A stretch of DNA of 64,000 nucleotides from DATBAT01 sp963824805. GTDB lineage: Bacteria > Acidobacteriota > Terriglobia > Terriglobales > Acidobacteriaceae. The stretch spans positions 4,121 through 68,120 of the forward strand of contig CAWGQZ010000011.1 in assembly GCA_963824805.1 (NCBI GenBank), written 5' to 3'. The position numbers and the translations under genes were made by a program. The notes below the pieces were generated by a model. That model had not been told where the DNA came from and did not search any database. It worked only from the letters and a program-made list of their open reading frames with translations. Of the stretch, positions 46,464 through 54,310 are shown one piece after another (the first letter of the stretch is position 1; every line of letters begins with the position of its first letter).

Positions 46464-47120
46464 TTACTGGGTGATCTCTTCTTCCGGCGCGCCGTGCCTA
46501 CGCAACAACTGCGGCAGGTTCTGCGAAAAAGCCGAGCGCGGCAGCACCATGTCGCAGCCCACTTCGTGTGCCTTCTGCTTCAGATCGCCCTGGACGTGAG
46601 ACAGAAATCCGATGATGGATGTCTTCTTCAATTTCGTCTTCAGTTTGGGGATCAGGGTCAAAGGCTTGGCGTTGGCGTTGTTCATGTCGAAGATGATCAG
46701 CGACGGCTTTTCGTCGCCGTTCTGTTTGATGCGGTCGAGCAAGTCTTTTTCGGTCTTGATGAACTCGACCTTCACATTCAACTTGCGCGCCGTCTCCTGG
46801 ATTTTCGCCATGAAAAACAGGTCATCGACAAAAGCAAATATCCGCGAATTGGCGTCTTCTTTACCCTGCGGTATGGGGTCGGGATCAACCGGCGCGTAGG
46901 AAGGGGCAAAGCCGGGCCGTTGCCGGCCTGGCCGGGCGCCGTTGCCCGACATGGCCGCGCGGTAACTGTGATCCATGGGAGCGGAATAGATTCCGCCATG
47001 TTGAGGTTGGCGATCCCGATCACGTCCAGGACCACCACCACGATTCGACGGACGGCGTGAGCGCCTCCGTCTGTTCCTCCCTCCTCCACCTCCGGAGGGA
47101 TGTCCAGGTCCAGCATTCAT
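46464..47120 (-). CDS. Arg/Gly-rich protein with a degenerate receiver-like domain
   Basis: A 218-aa protein of unknown function. Residues 1-45 are extremely rich in Gly and Arg (GGGGGRNRRRRSRRPSNRG and similar), like RGG-type RNA-binding tails. After a Pro-rich linker, residues 100-215 look like a CheY fold: an acidic pair in IFAFVDDLFFM, a candidate acceptor Asp in LIIFDMNNANA, a Ser in IIGFLSHVQG, and a final strand CDMVLPRSAF. The usual conserved Lys before the last Pro is replaced by Leu, so phosphorylation is doubtful. The ATG at 47120 is chosen because the upstream in-frame stretch is low-quality. It lies 81 bases upstream of uppS, possibly in the same operon. Confidence 0.75.
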   Translation of the reverse strand: MNAGPGHPSGGGGGRNRRRRSRRPSNRGGGPGRDRDRQPQHGGIYSAPMDHSYRAAMSGNGARPGRQRPGFAPSYAPVDPDPIPQGKEDANSRIFAFVDDLFFMAKIQETARKLNVKVEFIKTEKDLLDRIKQNGDEKPSLIIFDMNNANAKPLTLIPKLKTKLKKTSIIGFLSHVQGDLKQKAHEVGCDMVLPRSAFSQNLPQLLRRHGAPEEEITQ

Positions 47121-47440
47121 ATTTTGTTTATCTCTTTTTTTGAAGCGTAACTTATTTGTCTGCCCGAAGGGAGACTCGAAACTCCTCGAAATATCCACTT
47201 CTCTGAAGGGCGCTTCGCTTCGCACCGGTTGCGGAGCGTGCGAAAATCAAATTCGGCTGGAACTCAGTCGTGAATGATTTTAATCGTTTGGCGCCTGGAG
47301 CCAGAGAGCGCTGAGGGCCAGCTAGGAAGCATGGCCGCTGAGAACACTTAAATGGTAACGAAGCGCGCGCGCTAGCGCAAGGGCAAAGTAACTTAAGTTT
47401 TCCACCGGAAGGACCATGTCCTGTCGTCGAAGCCCTACGC
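47121..47440. other. Intergenic stretch without a recognisable gene
   Basis: About 320 bases between the Arg/Gly-rich protein gene and the EAL-HDOD remnant. It may contain the promoter of the uppS-region genes and further debris downstream of the pseudogene. I find no RNA gene or clear coding region in it. Confidence 0.5.
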
Positions 47441-47760
47441 CTCACCACCCGCCGCGCCCACTCCATGGCATTCCAGTAGGCCTCAGACACATCGCTTTCA
47501 GGGAGATGGAGTTCAGGTGAGAGCTCGGATACAGCCTGCCAGTCCACGGGTTAGCTGGCAAGCATGAGTTGATATAAGAGGGCACCGCAAAGCACCTCGA
47601 GTCCCAAGCGCATGAACTATCCAGCGTATTCCTCGAGGCTGCTTCGGCATCGGAGCCATGGAGATGATTCTCGACTCCGCCCCGAAACAATAACTCATAG
47701 CCAAAGACCTGCTCCTCTCGTGTTAAGGATGGGCTGGCGGGCCACGAAGCGAGGTACGGG
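47440..47760 (-). pseudogene. Decayed EAL-HDOD signalling protein gene with large internal deletion
   Basis: Broken pieces of a YuxH-type EAL-HDOD protein are readable on the minus strand in several frames. FVARQPIL and then TREEQVFGYELLFRGGVEN, with the following SDAEAASRNTLDSS, match the start of the EAL-like domain. LGLEVLCGALLY continues it in another frame. The next readable piece, DWQAVSELSPELHLPESDV with YWNAMEWARRVV, matches the extreme C terminus of HDOD proteins. About 70 N-terminal and 35 C-terminal residues remain of a protein normally about 400 aa long. Multiple frameshifts plus loss of the interior mean it cannot be functional. Confidence 0.7.
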
Positions 47761-47885
47761 CTCGATAGGGCAGACCGCTGGCAGGACTGACTGGTTCCGG
47801 CAGCGCTCATCTAGCTCTTATCGGCGAAATTTTATTTAGCATTAGAGGCGCGTCCGGAGTTTCTTCTAAAATTTGAGACGGCGTT

Positions 47886-48383
47886 ATGCACGCGAAAATA
47901 CAGGTGGTTCAAGGTGATATCACCACGCAGAAAGTGGACGCGATCGTTAACGCCGCCAACAGCTCGCTGCTGGGTGGCGGGGGCGTGGACGGTGCGATTC
48001 ACCGGGCTGCGGGTTCTGAATTGCTCAACGAGTGCCGGCAACTGGGTGGTTGCAAGACCGGATTCGCCAAAGCGACCAAAGGCTATAAGCTCCCCGCAAA
48101 GTATGTGATCCACACGGTTGGACCGGTCTGGCGGGGGGGAGATACCCATGAGGAGGAACTGCTGGCATCGTGCTACAGGAATTCGCTAGAGGTGGCACGG
48201 GAATTGGGGGTCAGAAGCATTGCTTTTCCTGCCATCAGCACTGGCATCTACGGTTTTCCCAAAGAGCGGGCGGCGGAGATCGCAGTGAGAGAAGTCCGCG
48301 CGAATTCGGAGGAAGTGAAAGAAATACTATTCGTCTGTTTCGATGTGGAAACCGCGAGAATCTATCAAGACTTGTTGATCTGA
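47886..48383 (+). CDS. Macrodomain protein (O-acetyl-ADP-ribose deacetylase YmdB type)
   Basis: A 165-aa single macrodomain. The ADP-ribose-binding hallmarks are VDAIVNAANSSLLGGGGVDG, HRAAGSELLNEC and the phosphate loop IAFPAISTGIYGFP. The Asn of the NAAN motif and the Asp of GVDG match residues important in MacroD-type hydrolases. It would remove ADP-ribose from acetate, proteins or nucleic acids in the cytoplasm. It stands alone; I see no ADP-ribosyltransferase or sirtuin beside it, so a toxin-antitoxin pairing is not supported. The ribosome site is weak. Confidence 0.9.
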   Translation: MHAKIQVVQGDITTQKVDAIVNAANSSLLGGGGVDGAIHRAAGSELLNECRQLGGCKTGFAKATKGYKLPAKYVIHTVGPVWRGGDTHEEELLASCYRNSLEVARELGVRSIAFPAISTGIYGFPKERAAEIAVREVRANSEEVKEILFVCFDVETARIYQDLLI

Positions 48384-48398
48384 TTTGTCAGCACGGCG

Positions 48399-48548
48399 CT
48401 TGTCATCAGTCTCCCCTCACTGATCTCGTCATTCCAGAGCACAGATTCATCGTGCGGAGAATTCCCTTTTAAATTAGGCAATACAGAGGAGATCCGAGTC
48501 GTGGCGAACAGATTGCTTCCGCAATGAGGCACGCCACGGAGTGACAAG
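48399..48548. repeat. Possible small intergenic element with 7-bp terminal inverted repeats
   Basis: CTTGTCA at 48399-48405 and TGACAAG at 48542-48548 are exact inverted copies bounding about 150 bases of non-coding DNA between convergent genes. No target-site duplication is evident. It could be a miniature element or chance. Confidence 0.3.
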
Positions 48549-48560
48549 GTCGTGCGTGGC

Positions 48561-48938
48561 TTACGGCTCCTCTTCAATCGTCTCCACGTGCACCATTTTG
48601 GTTTTCGCGTCCATATTGCCTGTGATTTTGACTTTCATCCCGGCGAATTGCTTGGCCTTGTCCTGATCATCTAGACGAAAAACATCGTTCTTGGACGACA
48701 GCACAAAATCGCCTCCCAGGTATTGAATGCAATACAAGGTGCAATTGCGGGAGGTCCCGCCCATCGATTTCGACTTCAGCATCTCTTCGTGGGAGCGGGT
48801 CAACGAGTGAACATTCAGCGCACACTGGCTGTCGGCAATTTCGCCGCTGTAAGTCTTGATCTTTTCTTTATCTGCACTTGTGGCAGAGAGGCACAGAGCC
48901 ATGGCAAAAATCGCGGTCAATATTGATTTCCGATTCAT
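48561..48938 (-). CDS. Small secreted Cys/His-containing protein (DUF5818-like)
   Basis: A 125-aa exported protein with signal peptide MNRKSILTAIFAMALCLSATS. Conserved-looking metal-ligand candidates are the Cys in ADSQCALNVHS, His in SHEEMLK and the pair in RNCTLYCIQYLGG, in the pattern I associate with DUF5818. The C-terminal half (VFRLDDQDKAKQFAG to VKITGNMDA) looks like an OB-like beta domain. It starts 6 bases after the cupredoxin stop and ends the minus-strand operon of beta-barrel, cytochrome c and cupredoxin. Function is unknown; metal or thiol chemistry is a guess from the residues and neighbours. Confidence 0.7.
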   Translation of the reverse strand: MNRKSILTAIFAMALCLSATSADKEKIKTYSGEIADSQCALNVHSLTRSHEEMLKSKSMGGTSRNCTLYCIQYLGGDFVLSSKNDVFRLDDQDKAKQFAGMKVKITGNMDAKTKMVHVETIEEEP

Positions 48939-48944
48939 TTTTCC

Positions 48945-49343
48945 TCAGGGCACGACCGTGAATTTCATGTTCATGCCTTCGTGTTCTTCACTGCAGATCA
49001 CCGTGCAGAGAACGATGTAGTCTCCCGGCTCCGCGGGCGCCGTCATTTCAAATTCCTGCTCGCCCGGCATCAGTACCAGGTTCCATCCCTTAACCTTGGA
49101 TCGATCCGACGCGCGCAGCAAGGTAAATCCATGAATTGTACCGTCGCGATTCCAGGTTTTTCCCTTGCGTGCCGTGATCTTCAGCAGGAGCGCCTCTCCC
49201 GCTCTGACTGTAATCTCCGGCTTTTTCTGGCCTGAGATCTTGTATCGGCTGTCTTTGTCGGCGAGTACCTCGATTACGTGCACATCGGCAGCCGATAGTG
49301 CCGAACTTAGCAGAAGAAGCGCCGTCGCCTTGCAAAGACTCAC
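48945..49343 (-). CDS. Exported cupredoxin with a complete CuA-type copper site
   Basis: A 132-aa periplasmic cupredoxin with signal peptide MSLCKATALLLLSSALSAA. The C-terminal motif C-TVI-C-SEE-H-EG-M gives Cys113, Cys117, His121 and Met124, the exact spacing of the dinuclear CuA site of cytochrome oxidase subunit II and nitrous oxide reductase. His71 in TIHGF supplies the other His. No oxidase or nitrous oxide reductase domain is attached or adjacent, so this is a standalone CuA protein. It lies 11 bases after the cytochrome c gene, its likely redox partner. Confidence 0.8.
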   Translation of the reverse strand: MSLCKATALLLLSSALSAADVHVIEVLADKDSRYKISGQKKPEITVRAGEALLLKITARKGKTWNRDGTIHGFTLLRASDRSKVKGWNLVLMPGEQEFEMTAPAEPGDYIVLCTVICSEEHEGMNMKFTVVP

Positions 49344-49354
49344 AGTCGTCCTTC

Positions 49355-49642
49355 CTACTGCGTCATGTAGTAAAGGATGTAGCGCATGTCCTCGTCGGTG
49401 ATGGTCGCCCGCACCCGCATGTGGCGGACAATCGTCGCCATCATCCGTGGCGGAAACTTATGAGGAGCCGCGTGACAACGGCTGCAGTTGGACCGGAAGC
49501 GGTGCTCGCCCTCGACGCGCATGTTCTCAGCTTCGTTGGCGTCGCGCGCTACTGGTATGTTGGGGTCGCTTGGTTTTGAAGCGGCACAAACCAATGTGCC
49601 CACCGCCATCGCTGCCGTCAATATGAAAACCTTAATCCTCAT
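49355..49642 (-). CDS. Small monohaem c-type cytochrome
   Basis: A 95-aa exported protein. The signal peptide is MRIKVFILTAAMAVGTLVCA. The haem-binding motif is CSRCH (Cys53, Cys56, His57). Candidate distal ligands are Met residues in PPRMMATIVRHM. Haem would be attached in the periplasm. The ATG at 49642 overlaps the stop of the upstream beta-barrel gene (ATGA), which rules out the longer reading from 49693. It lies directly upstream of the CuA cupredoxin. The pairing suggests electron flow between haem c and copper, though the donor and acceptor are not identifiable here. Confidence 0.83.
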   Translation of the reverse strand: MRIKVFILTAAMAVGTLVCAASKPSDPNIPVARDANEAENMRVEGEHRFRSNCSRCHAAPHKFPPRMMATIVRHMRVRATITDEDMRYILYYMTQ

Positions 49643-50724
49643 CGCGTGGGCCCCAGGGGGATTGCGAAGCGATACGCAATACCTACCGTCCAAACATTGG
49701 CGTCGCCATCGGAATTGAATCGCCGTCCAAAACTACCGGTGGCTTTTAGTCCATCCGCCAGGTAGTAGTTCAGTCCAAATTCGGTCTGCTTCGTGTCAAC
49801 ATCAAATAGTCCGTACTCTTCCGCCTCTTCTTCCTCAATCCCCGGTGCAGCGAAGAATTGCTGGGTCCGCAGCACCACTTCGGTCTTGCGCATGGCGTTT
49901 TGCCAGAATGGCAACTGATTCAGCCGGTACGCCCCTTCGATCCAGTAGCCGCTTCCATCATCGGTTCGCGCATACTCTGAGCGTAAGTTCAGGGGTAGCC
50001 GGAGGGGTTGCCAGGCAAAATGAAATCCAAATCGGTTGGGTCGGCTTTCCTGCAGTTCTTTCTGAAATGAAAATCCTGCTTCGATGCGCGGTCCGGGCAG
50101 GAAGAATCCGGCCCGCATGCCTGCCAGCCGGTCCGCTTCGAATTTGTTCACCGTGCTCAAAGCTGAAAAATAAGATGCGTAGTTAAGCGAGATTCGGGAA
50201 TTGAGCGGGAATCCCCCGCGCAGCATCACGCCGTCACTGGAACCTGTTCCCAGGGGAAAAATCAGTGGAGCGTTTTGAAGATCGCGAATCCAAATGGGAT
50301 ACAGTCGCTCGTTGTAGATTCCAAACGGTGTCAGAAAACGTCCCGCGGTGACAGTCGCGTACTTATTCAGCAGGTAATCGAGCTGCAGGTAGTCGATGTC
50401 TTTTCCGACCTGGCCACGGTAAGGATCGCCTGGCTCTTCCCGCTCCAGTTCGCCTTCGAAGGCTGCACGTGCTTCGACCAGCCACTTATCGCCCAGAGGC
50501 AACAACAACACCGGCGTGACTTGTGGAGTGAGATAGCGCTCTTGGCCGGCCCCGCTGGCGATAAAACCAGCGTTGCCGGTAAGAATCGGAATGGGGCGTT
50601 CTGAATCGGAGTTGGTTTGTGCGGCGATCGCCGGCACCAGACCGGCGAGAATCAGAAGGCAGGCGAACGGTGCGGGACTCAATATCCCGCGCAGGCGAAA
50701 GACAGACTGCTCGAAAATCTTCAA
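49639..50724 (-). CDS. Outer-membrane beta-barrel protein (porin-like)
   Basis: A 361-aa protein with a long N-terminal signal region ending near PAIAAQ. The rest is a series of alternating hydrophobic beta strands (YLQLDYLLNKYATVTAGRF, IEAGFSFQKELQ, FGLNYYLADGLKATGSFG) and ends with WTVGIAYRFAIPLGPTR, fitting an outer-membrane barrel. The segment RFLTPFGIYNERLYPIWIRD resembles OprP-like/DUF-type porins. It is first in a compact four-gene operon with a cytochrome c, a CuA cupredoxin and a Cys/His protein. It might be the outer-membrane channel for that redox module; this is inference. Confidence 0.72.
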   Translation of the reverse strand: MKIFEQSVFRLRGILSPAPFACLLILAGLVPAIAAQTNSDSERPIPILTGNAGFIASGAGQERYLTPQVTPVLLLPLGDKWLVEARAAFEGELEREEPGDPYRGQVGKDIDYLQLDYLLNKYATVTAGRFLTPFGIYNERLYPIWIRDLQNAPLIFPLGTGSSDGVMLRGGFPLNSRISLNYASYFSALSTVNKFEADRLAGMRAGFFLPGPRIEAGFSFQKELQESRPNRFGFHFAWQPLRLPLNLRSEYARTDDGSGYWIEGAYRLNQLPFWQNAMRKTEVVLRTQQFFAAPGIEEEEAEEYGLFDVDTKQTEFGLNYYLADGLKATGSFGRRFNSDGDANVWTVGIAYRFAIPLGPTR

Positions 50725-50899
50725 AAACTCTCCTCGCCCCGCCCAGTATTGTGGAATACCGATTCGGCACTTTCAAAGATCACCACGGTAACCATCGTCG
50801 GACAAACTACGTAGAGAAGTTGCTTCCTAATCCAGGGACTGGCCCGTGGCAAGACAGAGCCCAGCGAACGCCTCTACTGAAAAACGATAGAATTAGCTG

Positions 50900-51676
50900 G
50901 TGATCTCGGTCTTCCAGCTCGGCAGGCTCGATTACGCTACCGCCCTCAGCCTGCAAAAGCGTTTGGTAGATCTCCGCAAGCAAGGCGCGATTGGCGACGT
51001 ATTGTTGCTGCTGGAGCACACGCCGGTGATCACCCTGGGACGCAATGCCAAGGCGGCCAACATCCTTGCCGCACCGGAGTTCTTAGCCAGTAAAGGCGTG
51101 GAAGTCTTCGAATCCGACCGCGGTGGCGACGTTACCTTCCACGGCCCGGGACAACTGGTTGGCTATCCCATCTTCGATCTGCGGGCGTTTCCCTCAAATG
51201 AACCGGGCCGCAAGACACTGGGAGCGATTGAATATGTTCGCCGTCTGGAAGAGGTTCTGATCCGCACCTGTGCCAGCTTCGGCATTCCGACCAAACATAT
51301 TCCCAGCCTAACGGGGGTGTGGACCGAAGGCATGGAAGAATCGAAAATCGCGGCTCTGGGCGTCCACATCTCGCGTGGAGTAACCTCCCACGGATTCGCC
51401 CTCAACGTCACCACCGATTTGAGTTTCTTCAACCTGATCATTCCTTGCGGCATCACCACCAAGCCCGTAACCTCGATGGCTCGGGAATTACAGAAGCCGC
51501 CGAGCATGGAAGAAGTGGAAAATACCGTGTCGCGCCAATTTGGCCAAGTCTTCGGCAGTCAAATTCTTTTGCTGGAGAGCCTTGACGCACTTCTCGGTCC
51601 CCCTGTGGGCGTCCCCCTCAGCCTGCCGGCTGAACTCAAACAGATTCATCCGCAAGACGAATCAGCCTGGGGCTGA
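50900..51676 (+). CDS. lipB: Octanoyl-[acyl carrier protein]-protein N-octanoyltransferase LipB
   Basis: A 258-aa transferase that moves octanoate from ACP to lipoyl domains of 2-oxo acid dehydrogenases. The family signature is RGGDVTFHGPGQLVGYPIFDLR. The conserved Lys lies in ESKIAALGVHISRG and the catalytic Cys in IIPCGITTK. The start is a GTG at 50900. No lipA follows here, but an E1 alpha subunit of a lipoate-dependent dehydrogenase lies at 54311. It is divergent from the beta-barrel gene at 50724. Confidence 0.93.
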   Translation: MISVFQLGRLDYATALSLQKRLVDLRKQGAIGDVLLLLEHTPVITLGRNAKAANILAAPEFLASKGVEVFESDRGGDVTFHGPGQLVGYPIFDLRAFPSNEPGRKTLGAIEYVRRLEEVLIRTCASFGIPTKHIPSLTGVWTEGMEESKIAALGVHISRGVTSHGFALNVTTDLSFFNLIIPCGITTKPVTSMARELQKPPSMEEVENTVSRQFGQVFGSQILLLESLDALLGPPVGVPLSLPAELKQIHPQDESAWG

Positions 51677-51797
51677 TCAAGACCTAGAGACACGGTGGTA
51701 TGCTCTTGGGCAAAGTTCCTGAAATTTCCTCCGTGAACCTTAGGGTGCGTCGTGGTTAACGATTTCCAGGAACTACATACGTGGTCGGAGGCGAATC

Positions 51798-52979
51798 ATG
51801 ACCAAGTCAGGTTTTTCACGACGCTCATTTCTGCAAGTTGCGGCGACTAGTGCGGTGGCTGCACGCTTCATGACCGAGCCGATGCTGGCTGCGGCGGCGC
51901 GCATGCCGATCCCGCATCCGGCACTTTCCAAAGACGCGGTGATGATCGACTACAACGAGAATCCTTTAGGCCCTTGCGAAGCAGCACGCAAGGCAATCGC
52001 CGACGCCATCCCGCAAGGCGGCCGTTATTGTGACAGTTACGTGGATGAATTGCTGAAAACCTTTGCCGGCCTAGAAGATTTGAAGGACGACTCATTCCAC
52101 CTTTTCGCAGGCTCGACCGTTCCTCTTTTTGGCGCAGTCACAGCCTTTACCTCGCCGCAAAGGAGCTACGTAACCGCCGACCCCGGGTATGAGGCTGGGA
52201 TCTTCGCTGCCTCCGTCACCAACGCGCGCGTAGTGAAGGTTCCGCTTACCCAATCCTACGCCCACGATGCGAAAGCCATGATCGCTGCAGCTCCCGATGC
52301 CGGGCTCTTTTATGTATGCAGCCCCAACAATCCCACCGGAACACTGACCCCGCTCGGCGAGATTGCTTACCTTGCGGACAACAAGCCGAGAGGCTCGGTT
52401 GTGCTGGTAGACGAGGCTTACCTGCACTTCACCGAAACCCCATCCGCGATTGAATTGGTAAAAGCCGGCAAGGATGTAGTCGTGTTGCGCACGCTTTCTA
52501 AGGCCTACGGCATGGCGGGACTGCGTTGCGGCTTCGCCATCAGTCGTCCCGATCTGTTGGAGTCGGTGCTGAATCACTGCGGAGATAATTTCATGCCCGT
52601 CCCGGCAGTAGTCGCAGCTTTGGCTAGCATGAAGGATCCGAAGCTGGTGCCCGAACGTCGCCGCATCAACGCCACGGTTCGGCAGGGAACCTTCGATTGG
52701 CTGGATCGCAATCATTACTCCTATATTCCCTCGGTATCGAACTGCTTCCTGCTTGACACCAGGCGTCCGGGCCGCGAGACGATCGAAGCCATGGCGAAGC
52801 TGAATGTTTTTGTTGGACGGGTCTGGCCAAGTTATCCCAACCACGTCCGCATCACAGTCGGGACACAGGAGGAAATGGCACGGTTCCAGGAAGCTTTTCA
52901 GAAGGTGATGACGGGGGCGGTGGCGTTGTCGACAGGAGAGGTTGGGGCGCAAAGGACTCGCTCTAAGCTTCTGAGCTAG
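51798..52979 (+). CDS. Tat-exported class I/II aminotransferase (histidinol-phosphate aminotransferase-like)
   Basis: A 393-aa PLP enzyme of the HisC-like fold. The N terminus carries a clear Tat signal (SRRSFLQVAATSAVAARFM), which a biosynthetic HisC would not have. Core motifs are intact: IDYNENPLGPCEAA, SPNNPTG, VLVDEAYLHF and the PLP Lys in LRTLSKAYGMAGLR. GGAGGCG lies just before the ATG. Folded, PLP-loaded export would require Tat, so the signal fits. The substrate is unknown. The last 20 residues look unlike the family's usual end. Confidence 0.85.
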   Translation: MTKSGFSRRSFLQVAATSAVAARFMTEPMLAAAARMPIPHPALSKDAVMIDYNENPLGPCEAARKAIADAIPQGGRYCDSYVDELLKTFAGLEDLKDDSFHLFAGSTVPLFGAVTAFTSPQRSYVTADPGYEAGIFAASVTNARVVKVPLTQSYAHDAKAMIAAAPDAGLFYVCSPNNPTGTLTPLGEIAYLADNKPRGSVVLVDEAYLHFTETPSAIELVKAGKDVVVLRTLSKAYGMAGLRCGFAISRPDLLESVLNHCGDNFMPVPAVVAALASMKDPKLVPERRRINATVRQGTFDWLDRNHYSYIPSVSNCFLLDTRRPGRETIEAMAKLNVFVGRVWPSYPNHVRITVGTQEEMARFQEAFQKVMTGAVALSTGEVGAQRTRSKLLS

Positions 52980-53016
52980 TGTCTTTGAAACTGCAGAGCT
53001 GTGCGCTTCAGCCACC

Positions 53017-54160
53017 TTGGTGGATGCGACGGGTAAGCCGCCTGAAGAAAGCAGATTGGTGATGTCCGACAGGAAACACGGCAATCTCCGTGGCCCAGTA
53101 ATGGCATGTACCGAGGAGTACAGCCATCCGGGCGTGACAGGCCCCGATGGCAAGGTCTATCCGGGAAGCCATTCGGTGCATATCACCGACTACGATCCAG
53201 ATGGTCGAATACTGGCTACACGTAGTCATAACTCAGAGGGCTCGCAATGGTCGGTACGTTATGACTATGATGCGTCCGGTCGACTGCGGATGACGGCATC
53301 GGGAAACGAGGGGGAGACATCCACTCCAACCACCTATTCTTACGATCAGCAGGGCCGGCTCCAGAGCATCTCCCCGGGTGATCGACCGGGCAGTCCGACT
53401 TTCTTTTCGATATGACGAGCAGGGAAGAAAAACCAAGATTGCGATCTCGCGCGCTGATGACTTCCGCCCCAACGTCGCAGTCGCTGGTTCTCCATTCGGG
53501 GCTGCCGACAGGGCGCCGAACCTGCCGGGAGGAGGAAGCGCGACCACTCTCCATGATGAGTTCGATCGACCCACGGAGGTTCAAGTGCGTAATGCCGCGG
53601 GCGACTTGGTTGGCCGGACCCTCCGAACATATGACACCCAAGGGAACATCACAGAAGAGAAGCAGGTTTTGGACAACCTTGCGATGATGGTGCCCCCGGA
53701 AGTCGTTGGAAGGATGTTGGAAGAATCGGGTCTTTCCGCAGACCAATTACAGTCTGAACTACGTACACAACTTTCAAAGGTGATAAGACATCCGTCCGAA
53801 CCGAACGCGGTTTCCTACCGATACGACGCTCATGGCCGCGTCAACCTTACGCGTCGCCGAATCTTAAACTGGGAAGATGAGATAGAGACAACTTACAACG
53901 ACCACGGAGACATAGAGTCAGAAATTACGCGGAGCACGCGCTTTGACGGAGCGACCGATACGACGAGCCCCACCGCCGTGGCTTCCTACTCCGAGGTCCG
54001 CTATGGGTATGGGTACGACCAGCAGAAAAACTGGACCGAAAAGACAACTTCCTATCGCCCGACCCCTGATGGGACATTCCAGCCGTCGACATTCGTTAAA
54101 CGCACCTTGACCTACTACGAAAGCAGTTCGGACTTCGGCAGATCTTCGACATTGGCGTAG
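53017..54160 (+). pseudogene. RHS/YD-repeat protein remnant, 5'-truncated and frameshifted
   Basis: YD-repeat units are readable: YDPDGRILATR, YDYDASGRLRMTAS, YSYDQQGRLQSI and, after a frame change, FRYDEQGRKTKIAIS, YRYDAHGRVNLTRR and YGYDQQKNWTEK. One extra T in the TTTT run at 53404-53407 explains the frame change. The sequence ends in VKRTLTYYESS and lacks both a signal peptide and the long N-terminal part and RHS core of full toxin-bearing proteins. The first possible start is a TTG at 53017, directly after the aminotransferase. RHS proteins form extracellular shells; this piece alone is unlikely to do so. Confidence 0.65.
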
Positions 54161-54310
54161 TTTGAGCACCTTTCGGTTGGCAGAGTCCAGCGACAACACG
54201 GGCAAGGGAAATTGGTTGGCCTGATGCCCAGCTTTGTCGCGACGATGGCAGAAGCTTTCGTGCTCTAGCCCAAGGGCGGGCAATCGCGTTAGCATCTATG
54301 GGTGTCCCGT

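Noticed and set aside
47886..48383. Macrodomain gene as the antitoxin of an ADP-ribosylating toxin pair
   Set aside because: No DarT-like or other transferase gene is adjacent.
51798..52979. Calling the aminotransferase the histidine biosynthetic hisC
   Set aside because: The clear Tat signal and the absence of other his genes argue against a cytoplasmic biosynthetic role.
52092..53153. 353-aa open frame on the minus strand
   Set aside because: It is antisense to the aminotransferase with its complete PLP motifs and Tat signal.
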